In this document: in pieces, positions 26,346 to 36,807 of the stretch
Layout of the letters: the number at the start of each line of letters is the position of its first letter
Numbering within the stretch: the first letter of the stretch is position 1
Origin: Isoetes taiwanensis
Lineage: Eukaryota; Streptophyta; Lycopodiopsida; Isoetales; Isoetaceae
Assembly: GCA_021234155.1 (NCBI GenBank)
Contig: JAJEKV010000093.1
Location: 3,339,174-3,403,173, forward strand
DNA: 64,000 bases
Reading direction: 5' to 3'
Translations under genes and position numbers: made by a program
The notes under the pieces: model-generated
The model's database searches: none
Seen by the model: only the letters and a program-made list of their open reading frames with translations
What the model was told of the DNA's origin: nothing

Positions 26346-26760
26346 GAACTTAGGGCGCAATTCAATCGACAAACACTGCAATTATAGCAGTCCAAACAAC
26401 CACATTCCAAATAATTATCTTGTTAAGATTTCCCATCCATCTTGTACAATACCAACCTTGTTAAACATAATGAGAAGTGTAGTTCCTACAACGACGTCAG
26501 TTCCAAAGTGATGTAAGACAATGTTGGCATGATTAAACTTACCTTGTGGAAGACCCACTTAAGTTGAAGATGCATTCAGGTAATTGACAAAGATGACCTT
26601 ATTTCGCATAATGCCTTCTCTTTGCATTTTTATATAACCGAAATGCCTCATCCAGATGCCCACAATGTCCATTAGCAGCAATCATGGCATTCCAAGGATA
26701 TAACATTGGATTTCAAACATCCCATCTGCATTTTATTGAGTAAACCCTTGAGGTATGGTA
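26346..26760 (-). pseudogene. PLS-class PPR protein fragment
   Basis: The minus strand reads, across frameshifts, W-N-A-M-I-A-A..G-H-L-D-E-A-F-R-L-Y-K (26700-26635), then M-Q-R-E-G-I-M..N-K-V, N-Y-L-N-A-S, L-P-Q-G-K, H-A-N-I-V-L, and F-G-T-D-V-V-V-G-T-T-L-L-I-M (about 26500-26460), and finally a weak W-T-A-I-I-A. This is the typical wording of land-plant PLS PPR proteins, RNA-binding factors of organelles that often specify C-to-U editing sites. Only about three motifs survive. At least two frame changes and two stops (before V-G-L-P and after E-I-L-T-R) show decay. No E or DYW domain is visible. The outer Copia element lies 430 bp to the right. Confidence 0.65.
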
Positions 26761-27183
26761 ATGGTAGGCTAAGTGCATTTCTACATCAACTTAAGGTAGT
26801 AATGCATGATGAGAGTTAGAAACAAGGTTCCTTAAGACGTTAACAACAATGGATATGCACTATATGGATCCTAGTGCTGGGTTCACGGCGTGTTCGAAGA
26901 AATTCAATTCAAATATGTGTCGATGCATTTGTCAAACTTGAATGCTCCTTTCTCAGAAGCTTAATCCTTTGTTGCTTTAGTAGAGTCTTGCTAGTTATCA
27001 CAACACAAAATCCATAACAAGTCTCAGCAAGCTGAGATGAAAAACGTTTTACACTGGACTACACATACAACCAGTAAATAGAAAATGGGTAGAAAACTGG
27101 AAATTAGATGATACTATTTTCAAATATTGAATCCTTTGGCAAAGATTGTGCACTTTGAGTGGAGGGCAGAGTTCCTATTTGAG
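26761..27183. other. No recognisable gene; flank of the Copia insertion
   Basis: Possibly the decayed 5' part of the PLS-PPR remnant. The 60-codon minus frame 27302-27120 crosses into the Copia LTR and is not a gene by itself. Confidence 0.3.
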
Positions 27184-27188
27184 GGCGC
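27184..27188. repeat. Left target-site duplication of the outer Copia element (GGCGC)
   Basis: GGCGC lies directly before the LTR and is found again at 36803-36807 directly after the right LTR. An exact 5-bp duplication is the signature of Copia integrase. Confidence 0.9.
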
Positions 27189-27358
27189 TGAAACGAAATG
27201 AAAAGCCAAGAATCCACAAAATTGGATGATCACCCAATGGGCCATCGCTCCTTTTAATCTCCTACTTTGATGATTACAACAATGCCTATTTATGGCATAC
27301 ACCTAATTCTGTTACAACTTAAATAAGCAAAACCATCTTTGTATGATCTATTTTAACA
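27189..27358 (-). repeat. 3' LTR of the outer Copia
   Basis: From 'tgaaacgaaatgaaaagcca' to 'gatctattttaaca' on the plus strand. In the element's sense it begins TGTTAAAATAGATC and ends CGTTTCA. Confidence 0.92.
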
Positions 27359-27372
27359 CACCCCCCATTCTG
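27359..27372 (-). promoter_or_regulatory. Polypurine tract of the outer Copia
   Basis: The minus strand reads CAGAATGGGGGGTG immediately before the 3' LTR start (TGTTAAAA). This is the expected site of plus-strand DNA priming. Confidence 0.75.
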
Positions 27373-27457
27373 TTTATAATTTTGTGAGCTACGAAGTACT
27401 TCTATGTTGCTGAAACCTTTCTGTACATAATGGCTTTGTGAACATATCTCGGGCATC

Positions 27458-29818
27458 TCATTTTGTGGGAATGTAATCCATAAGGATCAATCCATCCACT
27501 ACCTTCTCCCTTGTGAAATGATGGTGAATTGACATGCGTTTGGACCTCCTATGATGAATAGGATTTTCTATCAATGCAATGCTGCTTTTGTTATCATTAT
27601 ACACCACTATAGGCATGGCCTGATCATATCCTATCTCTGCCATAAATTGTCTTAGCCATATTGTCTCCCTAACTACGGCCGAAGTTCCTACATACTCGGC
27701 TTCACACGAAGACAATGCCACTAAAGTTTGCTTGGAACTTGTCCAAGTAATTGCTCCTCCATCTTGACATAATCGAAAAACACGGTGGTCGATCTTCTAG
27801 AATTCTTATCCACCCATTGTCACATCTACGGTGATAGGGTAAAGAGATCTATTCCATATTTCAGTCCTAAATTCGAAGTATCTTGCAAGTACCTGATGAT
27901 TCTATTAGTAGCTTTCCAATGAGACAATCCACGGATTTTCATATAAATGGAAACTTCTTGATCAAGCGCGCTTGAGGCAAGATCGAGGGTGTAGTCTTCG
28001 ACCATCACATGCATGAAACATCCTACAGCATTCCTATATGGAATTCAATCCGTCTCTAGCTGTTTCTTTCTTGTCTGTGGCTCCATTGTTTGATGATGCT
28101 GGAGTCTCTTTTGCCATGCAATCCTTCATTTCAAATGTGCTACATAGCTTTGCAATAGCATATTGTTGATGAATCATTAGGGTTCTACTGTCTCGATCTC
28201 TTTTAACATGTAATCCTAAGCACGTTTGAATTTCTCCCAGATTTGTCATGCGAAATTCAGACTTCAACACATGTCTGGTTGAATTAATTCCCTCCATGCC
28301 TTTGCTGACAATGATGAGATCATCAACATAAACAATGACTAGTAATATTTTTGTTCAATCCATCTAATATACACGTTCCATTCTGTTAATATACACGTTC
28401 CATTCTGTTACACATCTAGCAAACCGTGATTGTTGCAGAAATTGATCACTTCTCTTGCACCACATTCTCGGGCTCTGCTTTAATAAACTGCTTAATTGAG
28501 CTTGCATACTTTACCCTTTTCCTGATCAAAACCTTCAGACTGATTGATATATATATATATATATCCTCATCTAAATATCCATTTAAGAACGATGTTTTCA
28601 CATCCATCTGATGTATCTCAAGATCCTCTTGTGCTGCAATTGCCAAGATCGCGCTCTTATTGAAGTCATTTTTGCCACAGGTGAAACAGTCTTATCGAAG
28701 TCTATAGTCTCATCGAAGTCTATAACTTGCTGCTTGCGAAAAATCTTGAGCTACCAACTGTGCACAATATCTTTCAATTGAACCGTTGCTTGCTTGCTTT
28801 ACTTTAAAAACCCATTTGCATCCCAATTACCTTCTTCCCTTTGGTAATTCTACAAGGTCCCATTCATTGGTCATCTGCATAGCCTCTATTTCCTCTTGCA
28901 TGGCCTTAAGCCACTATTCCAATTTTGTCCCAATCATGGCCTCCTTTACTGATAAGGGTTCTAACAATTCTACCTTAAAGCACTCCCATGCGCACTTCTC
29001 TTCCATATCTGTATTCCACCAAGTGCCATGAACACTTTTGAAGTATTGTTCATACTGTGGAGCTTGTGCTAATGCCGCTGATTCCTCTGATTTCTTCCAC
29101 TCTAGCCATCTTGTTGTTGGATGATGCCCTTTGGTACTTCTACATAGCTGCCTGTCATGCCCTTGAATCTGACTCCCATAATGAACTTCTTGTCTGGCCT
29201 CCTGTGGTTCTATATGATCCCCTTGAGTCCCCTGTGTATTTTTGCTAAAGCATGCCCTTTTTGAAGTTTCCTGGCATCATGGTGCTCACTTTCATCTTGA
29301 ATCTCTAGTGCCACAGCTCAGTATGTTCCTGAAACAATCACTTTCTTGTAATTCATGAGGAAGAGCTACTACTCCGTATTCATCAAAGACCGCATTACTA
29401 CATCTGATTATCTTCTTGGTGCTGATCTCCATCAGCCTGTAGCCTTTTCCATCCAGACAATAACCCACAAAAATGCACTTTCTGGCACGATCATCAAGCT
29501 TGTATTTTTTGAGTTCTTTTGGTTTGAATGCATAGGCCACATACTCAAACACTTTAAAATGAGATACATCTGGTTTTTGCCCACTCCATAATTCTTCCAG
29601 AGTTACATCTTTAACTGCCACTGTTGGTGCCCTGTTTTGAATGTAGCAGACAGTCAAGATAGCTTCTCCCCAAGCTTTATCACTGGTTTTTGCCCATTTC
29701 ATCATGCTCAATGCACATTCTTTTAAAGTCCTCATCTTCGGTTTTGCCACTCCATTTTGGGAATGCTCATATGGATTTGACAATTGTCTCCTAATACCTG
29801 TTGCTCCAGAATCTGGTT
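27458..29818 (-). pseudogene. Outer Copia pol: integrase C-terminal half, RT and RNase H
   Basis: On the minus strand, 29818-29292 gives the integrase end (Q-L-S-N-P-Y-E-H-S-Q-N-G-V-A, W-G-E-A, L-W-S-G-Q-K-P-D-V-S-H-F-K-V-F-E). The RT carries Y-V-D-D-L-I-I-V (YVDD codons at 28330-28319) followed by L-K-S-E-F-R-M-T-N-L-G-E and a thumb region to 28034. RNase H carries L-S-S-C-E-A-E-Y-V and Y-N-D-N-K-S-S-I-A-L plus a terminal H-H-H-F-T-R-E (27721-27458). Frames shift several times and an ATATAT run (28548-28563) lies in the RT. Integrase joins cDNA to the genome, RT copies the RNA and RNase H removes it. The domain order RT after integrase defines Copia. The N-terminal half of integrase lies beyond the nested insertion. 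Confidence 0.9.
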
Positions 29819-29823
29819 GAATG
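29819..29823. repeat. Left target-site duplication of the nested Copia (GAATG)
   Basis: GAATG recurs at 34654-34658. Removing 29824-34658 restores outer integrase codons reading S-H-A-F-N-Q-I-L-E-Q-Q on the minus strand. Confidence 0.8.
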
Positions 29824-30004
29824 TGAAAGTCTATTGAGTTCAATGTATTGAAGGAAATAGAGACAACAAAGGAAAATGGAGCGTCCAACTTCTCCCGAAT
29901 CGCTGAGAGAAGAACCACTACTCTAAGCTGACTATGGCATTTGCACAATAGGTGGCATACTATGCTGAGTCATCATAACAATGTGATATAGTAAATGTCT
30001 AACA
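29824..30004 (-). repeat. 3' LTR of the nested Copia
   Basis: In the element's sense it begins TGTTAGACATTTAC and ends GACTTTCA. On the plus strand it is followed by TTGGTATCAGATCC, itself PBS-like (see findings). Confidence 0.85.
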
Positions 30005-30029
30005 TTGGTATCAGATCCTAAAAAAAGAA

Positions 30030-33000
30030 CCTTAAAAGGTTTTATTCCCCCGAATGACCCACAGGTGCAACATGTAAGAAATTTTTTCATATTGGAGAAA
30101 TTGCGCTGTAAGACCCTTAGTGAAACCGTCCGCCACGATGATCCTTAGTAGAACAAGAGGGAAAGTGTAAGTAACTTATTCGCCGCTGTTTCTCGAACAA
30201 AAACATAAGTTGTGGATTAAAGCACTTTAGTGTAGTGCGGACCATCCGTGGCGGTCCTTTTAGATATCGAAGCACGGCACAAGCACGCCTTCCAATGTGA
30301 TTGTTTGGGATGTGTCATAAAGCGGAGACAAGACTTCAGCGGCATAGACAATGCTCGGGTCGAAAGTAGTACAAAGATATAGGAGTGCTCCAACTAATTG
30401 TCTATATAATGTAGAATCCACATCTTCTTCTCACGCTCTAATACTAGCTTTTGACCCAAGTCGGATGGTGTTGGAGATGTATTGCGTCATCGCCATATGG
30501 AATTTCTCAAAATTTCGAGAGGTATTTTTGTTGAGAGAAAGGAGATTTTACGTATGATTTCGCGGACTTCTATTCCAAGACAATAGTGCATGAGCCTAGA
30601 TCAGTAACCTCAAAATGATTTTTAAGAAGACATTTTGTAGAACGGTTAAGATCGCCGCATCCCAGATCATAATCATGTCATCCACATACAAAGAGTATTA
30701 TAGAAACCAAATCCCCTTGAAATTTGAAATATAAATTTGGATCTGCTCTTGATCTTTTGTACTCCATATCCGTAATGAATGTATTGATCTTCATATTCCA
30801 ACAATGGTGCTTGTTTCAAGCCATAGATACTTTTCTTGAGCTTGCAAACATAATTAGGTTGATTTTGATCTACAAATCCGTGGCTTCAGATGCATATATA
30901 AATTCTTGTAGATCTCCATTTTAGAAATGCGATTTGAAATCCATTTGATAGATGGGCCAACTTTTACTGGCCGCCAAAGAGATAACTTGGCTAGCGATAG
31001 TGTCCAATCTTACCCACAGTGCAAATGCGCCGTTGTAATCAAAACCTTCCTCTTGTGTACCCTTTAATCGAAAGTGATATTTCGTGCATCGAAATATCCA
31101 CTTGGCTCCAATAATATTGTGGTTCTTTGGTTTTGGAACTAGTTCCCAAGTTCCTTGCTTAGAAAGCATGGACAATTTTCTTACATTCATAACGTTCATG
31201 TAATACCTTAGCCATCAATGCATAATTACGGAATGTATAATTTGCATTATTGGAACGTTGTAAAGAGGCTATTCGAAAGCAGACCTGCGTGGTAGTATAG
31301 TAGAAAGGTGATCCAGAAGATTTTGAAAAAATCAACACTAGGTTCAACATCTTAGGATATGGCGGGGAGATATAAAGGGGGAGATATAGCAGGTTCAACA
31401 TAATCTGATGGGTACAAAATGCGTCATAAGCATTGGAGATTGTTGGGGCAATTTGAACATCCGAAGACAATGGAAGAAGCACATTTTTTGAGGAGGAACT
31501 GATAGATGGTTCAATAGTGAGGGCCTGAGATGTAACTGTGAGAGAGTAATGGTCATCTAAGAGATTGCAAATAACTTTGTCATAATGCCTTGTCTAGCTG
31601 ATAAAATCATGAATAGAATGCAGATCCTCCACAAAAATCATGCTTCTTGAAGCAAAAACTCTCTTTGAGATAGGATCATAACACGCCATGCTTTCATATT
31701 GGTGGTATATCCTATAAATATGACCTTGAGAGACCTTACGAACGGTTTGCCATTTTTACTGTAATATCTCACGAGGGAATCAAAAAGATAGCCCTGTGCA
31801 CCAAATATCTTAAAATGAGAGACATCAGGTTCTGACCATACAAAACCTCAAAAGGTGTTTTTTAGCAATAAAGACTTGGTTGGCTCTATTGAGATATATA
31901 CTGCAGTTGATGGTAGCGGCTTATTTCAAAAGCGGTGGTACTTGTTTGTGCTTCAAAGATACCCGAAAGTGAGAGCCATAATAGTTCTCGTTTTTTTAGG
32001 CCAAAGAATCTTCGTTTTGAGGATGCATATGGGACAATCAACTCCCCGTGGTACTCCTTTGGATTTCGAGGAAAATCTTCAAATTCTTGAGATAAGTATT
32101 TTTTGGCATTGTCGACCTTAATGCCTTGATTGTTGTAGAAAATTCATTTTCCACAAGCTTCTTGAAATTTTTGTAAATGGAAAATACTTGAGACTTAAAT
32201 GTGATTGGATATATCCAAGGTATATCTACTAAAGTCATCAACAAATATGACAAAGTACCACCGCCCGATAGTGACTCAATTGGTAAGTAGCATATATCCG
32301 AATGAATCAATTGAAGAGAAGTAGTGGCACGAAATTGAGCATGGTCCGAAAAGATGCTTGAACTTGCTTTTCCAAGATCGCAGCTGAACATTTTAAGTCT
32401 TGTTCTTTAAGAAGTGGTAATCCATTTACTATTTGATGTTTGATGTCTTATAAGGGGCCGAGATACCATATGTCCATATCGTGCATGCCATAGAGATTCT
32501 TGAGTACTAGAGAGCTGCCGTATATGAACTTGTTGAATCATTGGTTGGGGATTTCTTTTTGCAAAAGATATATAGCCCATCCGAAGTTAAGAATGCAGCA
32601 GGCAATGGATCCAAGTTTTTGAAGATCAATGTAAACTAGTGGATTTTTTTTGAAGAATGAACAAATCCCCTAGCCCATCCGAAGTAAGAATGCCTTGTGC
32701 AATGGATCCAAGTTTTTGAAGATCAATGTAAACTAGTGGATTTTTTTTGAAGAATGTGAACAAATCCCTCAGGAAGCGAGTCTGACAAACCCCAATTTCT
32801 TATCAAATTCACTAACACTTAGCAAATTGACATGCAATCCAAGTACTAATATCACATCCTCCAACTTGAAAGTGAGGCAATTGTCGTAGGAAGACTACAC
32901 AAAGATTACCTTTGCCATAACTGATTTTCCTTTGATCCCATCGCCATTCCGACTAAAGTCTTATCATAAGACTTAAAGTCCGAAAACCGGTAATTTCAAC

Positions 33001-34400
33001 AAGATGCTTAGTAGCTCGGTTAATCAACTAAGCAAACATCATCACTTCCTAAATTTTTCCGTAGCAAGGTTGAGGAATTGCCTTCCAAATATATCAATAT
33101 CAATATGAGAAACATGGGCAAAGAACTTCGGTGGAGAAACAATTTCACGTGATGGAGCATGAGGAGATGGCTTATCTTTGCAAAATTGGACAAACTCTCT
33201 CTTGAGTTTTACGTAGCTACGTTTCATATGACCTTTTACACCACAAATACCAGCAAGTAAATGGCTCTTTGCTAGAATTAGACTCGAGATCCGTAGGTAG
33301 ACCTTTTTCTCAAATTGATTGGAAGTGGTAGAAGTGGACTTAACTTGGAATAATGTGCTGCTTCTTGCTGGGACAACTTCTTGCACTCAGCCAAAGATCA
33401 TATAATTGTATGTAATTGATGAAAGGTGATATGGATTTTTGGCCCAATGTATAAAATTGTTTTGACATGTTGATATTCTGGCGATAATCCATTCAAAGCA
33501 TACAAGATTAGCTTGATTTCATCCATTTGACCACCAGCTCAAAGTACTTCTCTTGTAAGGCCTTCAATTGTTGTAAATAATCCCTCATGATTTTGCACAA
33601 TCAATAATCTGAGGATTATCCATTTTGCCTTGTAGAGATAATTGTTTGCCATCTCCTTGATGAACACATGTAGTTTGAAGAAATTCATAAGCCTTCTTGA
33701 AAGCCTTGCAATCTCTTATGTCTCTCATAAATTGCGGAGATACATGCCTGTGAAGTGATTTAGAGCATCGCTCCGGGCCGGTGAGAGGATTCCGTGCTCT
33801 CAAGAACCTCACCCGGATCTTTGAGATTCAAGTTTGTTTTGAAGGCATCTTTCCAAGTAAAATAATTGTCCCCATCTATCTTTGGATCTTTGGAAATATT
33901 TCCATGGATCTTGACTCAATTATCATTGTGAAGATGTGAGAATAGAGAAATTACGCTAGATCCGGTGAATCTTGCCAAAAGAACAACGACCGTGCGGAAA
34001 TTATTGAAAAAGAGAAGTGCGGTGATAATCTTGCAAATCCTCAAGAAATTCCGGCGATGAAGAATCCGTGCATTGGAAGAATCGGACGTGAAGAATCCGG
34101 CGTGAAGTGTGAAGAATCACGCGGAAGTGTGAGCGTCAACAAAAAAACAATGAAGAAAGGCCCGACGACAAAAATTTCGTCGATCAAAGCGAATCGGACC
34201 AATCCGCACAATCCGCAACTCACGAGACAAAAACGTCTGAAACCCTTGTTCTTGAGACAAAACCGTCTAGAAACCCTTGTTCTTGCGCATCCGGCAAAAC
34301 TAATCACCGTTCTTCCGATTCAAGAAATCCTGGTCTTGATCACAAGCACCAGCAATTTCGACCCATTCTTAGAAGAATCCTGAATTTCGACCCATTCTTA
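30030..34400 (-). pseudogene. Nested Copia gag-pol remnant
   Basis: Minus-strand segments in order: gag at 33812-33585 (G-D-G-K-Q-L-S-L-Q-G-K-M-D-N) and 33386-33042, with a zinc-knuckle-like C-G-V-K-G-H-M-K-R-S; integrase at 32391-32038 (L-I-H-S-D-I, then W-I-Y-P-I-T-F-K-S-Q-V-F); RT start at 31199-30921 (G-T-W-E-L-V-P-K-P, G-A-K-W-I-F-R, I-Y-Q-M-D-F-K-S-H-F, where D is the first catalytic aspartate); and the RNase H end near 30130 (V-A-D-G-F-T-K-G-L-T-A-Q). Frames change between nearly all segments and stops occur, so no full polyprotein is encoded. 33813-34400 is leader and early gag without a long frame. Coding stops about 30-40 bp before the 3' LTR. Confidence 0.85.
32575..32772. repeat. 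99-bp tandem duplication inside the nested Copia
   Basis: 'tagcccatccgaagttaaga' near 32573 recurs near 32672. Both copies run on through 'caatggatccaagtttttga' and 'aactagtggattttttttga'. Confidence 0.85.
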
Positions 34401-34458
34401 GAAGAATCCAGCTCCAAATCAATGTCGACTCTCTCCTCCAATGGAACTCACGATACCA

Positions 34459-34653
34459 TGAAAGTCTATTGAATTCAATGTATTGGAAGGAAATAGAGAC
34501 AACAAAGGAAAATGGAGCGTCACCAATGATACTTTCGAGAAGAACCACTATTCTAAGGTGACTATGGCATTTATAGTAGGATGCCATGTCCAAGGCTGTC
34601 GTGGTATACTATCTTTGAGTCATCATAACAATGTAATGTCTCTGTAATCACGA
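34459..34653 (-). repeat. 5' LTR of the nested Copia
   Basis: It matches 29824-30004 up to 'gagtcatcataacaatg', after which the outer edge has diverged ('taatgtctctgtaatca'). The exact right edge is uncertain by about 3 bp. Confidence 0.8.
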
Positions 34654-34658
34654 GAATG

Positions 34659-36583
34659 CATGAGACAATAATTCAATCCCATTATAAGCTCGAATTAAAC
34701 CAATGTTGTACCCAAACGCCTTTTTGAACTTCGGTTCATCCATGATGCAAACAAAGCAAGTACATCATCTTTTTTTCTTTACTAAGGACACAAGGTCTTT
34801 CTGGTATAGTCATACAATTATCAGAAAATATTCAGCATTTCCAAATGTGGGAATAGGCATTCTCCCATTCAGATTCGTGTGCATCAACTCTAAAGTTCTT
34901 GTAGCCTCTTGTGCCCTTCCTTTTGCTTTTCTTCTGCTGCAACTTGCTAACAATGCACCCTTCACATATGCCTACATTTCCTTGAGAAGAAATCTCAATC
35001 CCTGTAACCATGCTACCCTTTTGTCATTGATGTAATCTGACCTGATTGATGTGCCCAAAGCGCCGATGCCACAATTGAATGTCTTTGTCTGGTCCAACAG
35101 CTACTAGTGCATGGATTTCTTCATGTTCACCTTCAATTAACTTATAAAGATGCCCATACCTGCTTGCCTTGGCCACCACACTGCTGGCTGTCGTGCATTT
35201 AGTAACCATAAATCATCCCTTTTGATGCAGGCAGAAATCCCTACGTCTCAGAAATCCCTACGTCTGTTAACCTGGCCAAAGACATCAGATTTCTTGAAAG
35301 GCCTGGAACATACAAATTTGCTTCAAATCTCTGAAACAATCTGCAAAGTGGCAAGTTAGTATGCCAATTCCTTCTATATTCAGGCCTGCAGCTATCCCAT
35401 TTACTTTTCTCCCATCTTTTTCCTCCTTGAAGTCTTTAAGCTAGTCCTTTCTGTTAGTCATCACATGCATGGCTGCTGAATCCAATCCAGTACCCATGTT
35501 CTTCCAGGCATTCCCACCGCAGTCCTTGCCACTGCCTCAGAGGCTTCAATTTCTGCCACACATACATCTGGATCCTCTTCTTGCGCCTCCATTGCAATGC
35601 TTGCATCCCATCGGTTCTTCAAAAAACAATTCAAAATTCTCTTCTTCTTGCTTCTATTCTTCTGCAGTAACTTCAAAGATTGCCATATTTGCTTCTGATT
35701 CAGTCTCATTTCCACTTTCAATGGATTGTCGTTTCTGTTCTTCTGCAATGTGAGCAATGGAAGACCTCCCATTGCTCCATCTTCTTCCATTGTTTGAAGC
35801 TCTCTCTCTTCTATCCTCCCTCTTTCCTTTGTAATCCTTCTTCTTGCCATCTTTTTTCTTAAAATTCCTGGCCTGGATATGTGGCCTTTCTTGCCACAAG
35901 ACCAACATTGGAATTTCTTGTTGGTTTTGACATTTGCAACAAATGTAGTTTCTCCCTCTTCAAACTTAAGCAAACTTAATGCTTGCAGCACACACAACCC
36001 CTATAACATCCTCACTTTTTAAATTACCATCCTTACAACCCATTGCCTGTTTGATAGAATCGTAGGAGCTAGGGAGGCTAGACAAGATTGCCATAGCCAA
36101 ATCTTCATCCTTAATTGTATAATCAAGGGCAGCCAATTGATCACATAAACTCTCCATCTTGCTAATATGCTCCGTTGGATCCCCTCCTCTTTTCATCTTG
36201 GCACAGAAAAAATCTTGCCACAACAAGAGCTTCTCTGAAGTACTGTGTGTTATTGAAGGTTTTCTTCAAACACTCCCATCCTTCTTTTGCCGTTCCTTTG
36301 AGTCTTACCAATGGTATTTGTACGTCCTTCAGCCCGAACATCATCGATGTTTTTGCTCTATTATCTTTCTTCCTTCAAGCAGACCAAAGGGCAATCGCTT
36401 CTGCAGATGGAGCTACCTCTCCACTGTTTTCATCTTCACTTAAAAGAGGCATAGGATGTCTCCACTTACAACATCCCATACTTCCCTTTCTTCAAGAATC
36501 GCGTGGATTTTCCAGAACCACACTGTGGCATTACTTCGATCCAACTTCTCCAGGTCCTTTAGATCCATCTGAAGTTTCGCCAT
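34659..36583 (-). pseudogene. Outer Copia gag, protease and integrase N-terminal half
   Basis: The likely gag start is the ATG at 36583-36581 on the minus strand, 53 nt inside the LTR, giving K-L-D-R-S-N-A-T-V-W-F-W-K-I-H-A-I-L and E-R-E-V-W-D-V-V. Further gag frames are 36344-36162 (Q-I-P-L-V-R-L-K-G-T-A-K) and 36226-35966 (I-S-K-M-E-S-L-C-D-Q-L, A-I-L-S-S-L-P-S-S-Y-D-S). A zinc knuckle C-W-S-C-G-K-K-G-H-I lies near 35910; its last cysteine is lost by a frame change. The protease start W-V-L-D lies near 35500. The pre-integrase L-W-H-R-R-F-G-H-I-N lies near 35060. The reading ends in S-H-A-F at the nested insertion (34658). At least five frame changes occur. No single frame encodes more than one domain. 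Confidence 0.88.
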
Positions 36584-36621
36584 CTGAAAACTCACGAAAA
36601 ACTCTCACCCCTTGCGTTTCT

Positions 36622-36635
36622 CTCGCCTGATACCA
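36622..36635 (-). promoter_or_regulatory. Primer-binding site of the outer Copia
   Basis: TGGTATCAGGCGAG on the minus strand directly follows the 5' LTR. TGGTATCAG matches the 3' end complement of plant initiator methionine tRNA, the usual Copia primer. Confidence 0.8.
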
Positions 36636-36802
36636 TGAAACGAAATGAGAAGCCAAGAATCCACAAAATTGGATGATCTCCCAACGGGCCATCCCTCCTA
36701 ATCTCCTACTTTGATGGTGACAACAATGCCTATTTATGGCATACACCTAATTCTGTTACAACTTAAATAAGCAAAACTATCTTTGTATGATCTATTTTAA
36801 CA
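36636..36802 (-). repeat. 5' LTR of the outer Copia
   Basis: From 'tgaaacgaaatgagaagcca' to 'gatctattttaaca' on the plus strand, the pair of 27189-27358. It is followed by the GGCGC duplication at 36803-36807. Confidence 0.92.
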
Positions 36803-36807
36803 GGCGC

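Larger units (their letters stand above)
29824..34653 (-). mobile_element. Ty1/Copia LTR retrotransposon nested in the outer element's integrase
   Basis: Direct repeats at 29824-30004 and 34459-34653 both start 'tgaaagtctattga(g/a)ttcaa' and are about 180-195 bp long. Gag, integrase and RT/RNase H remnants lie between them on the minus strand. A GAATG duplication flanks it, although three bases at the right LTR edge are uncertain. A tRNA-primer-like TGGTATCGTGAG follows the right LTR on the minus strand (34458-34447). The element is about 4.8 kb and inserted after the outer one. Multiple frameshifts and a 99-bp internal duplication make it inactive. Confidence 0.9.
27189..36802 (-). mobile_element. 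Ty1/Copia LTR retrotransposon (outer element), split by a nested Copia
   Basis: LTRs of about 170 bp (27189-27358 and 36636-36802) begin TG and end CA and are alike except for about seven substitutions and a 3-bp indel. The element has an exact GGCGC target duplication, a primer-binding site at 36635-36622 and a polypurine tract at 27372-27359. Gag, protease, integrase, RT and RNase H remnants follow in Copia order on the minus strand. A second Copia (29824-34653) sits in the integrase; without it the outer element is about 4.8 kb, a normal length for a short-LTR Copia. Frameshifts in every domain make it non-autonomous. Confidence 0.93.

Noticed and set aside
28548..28563. Microsatellite ATATAT inside RT taken as an intron or regulatory site
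   Set aside because: It lies in decayed Copia RT and has no splice or promoter context; slippage in dead DNA explains it.
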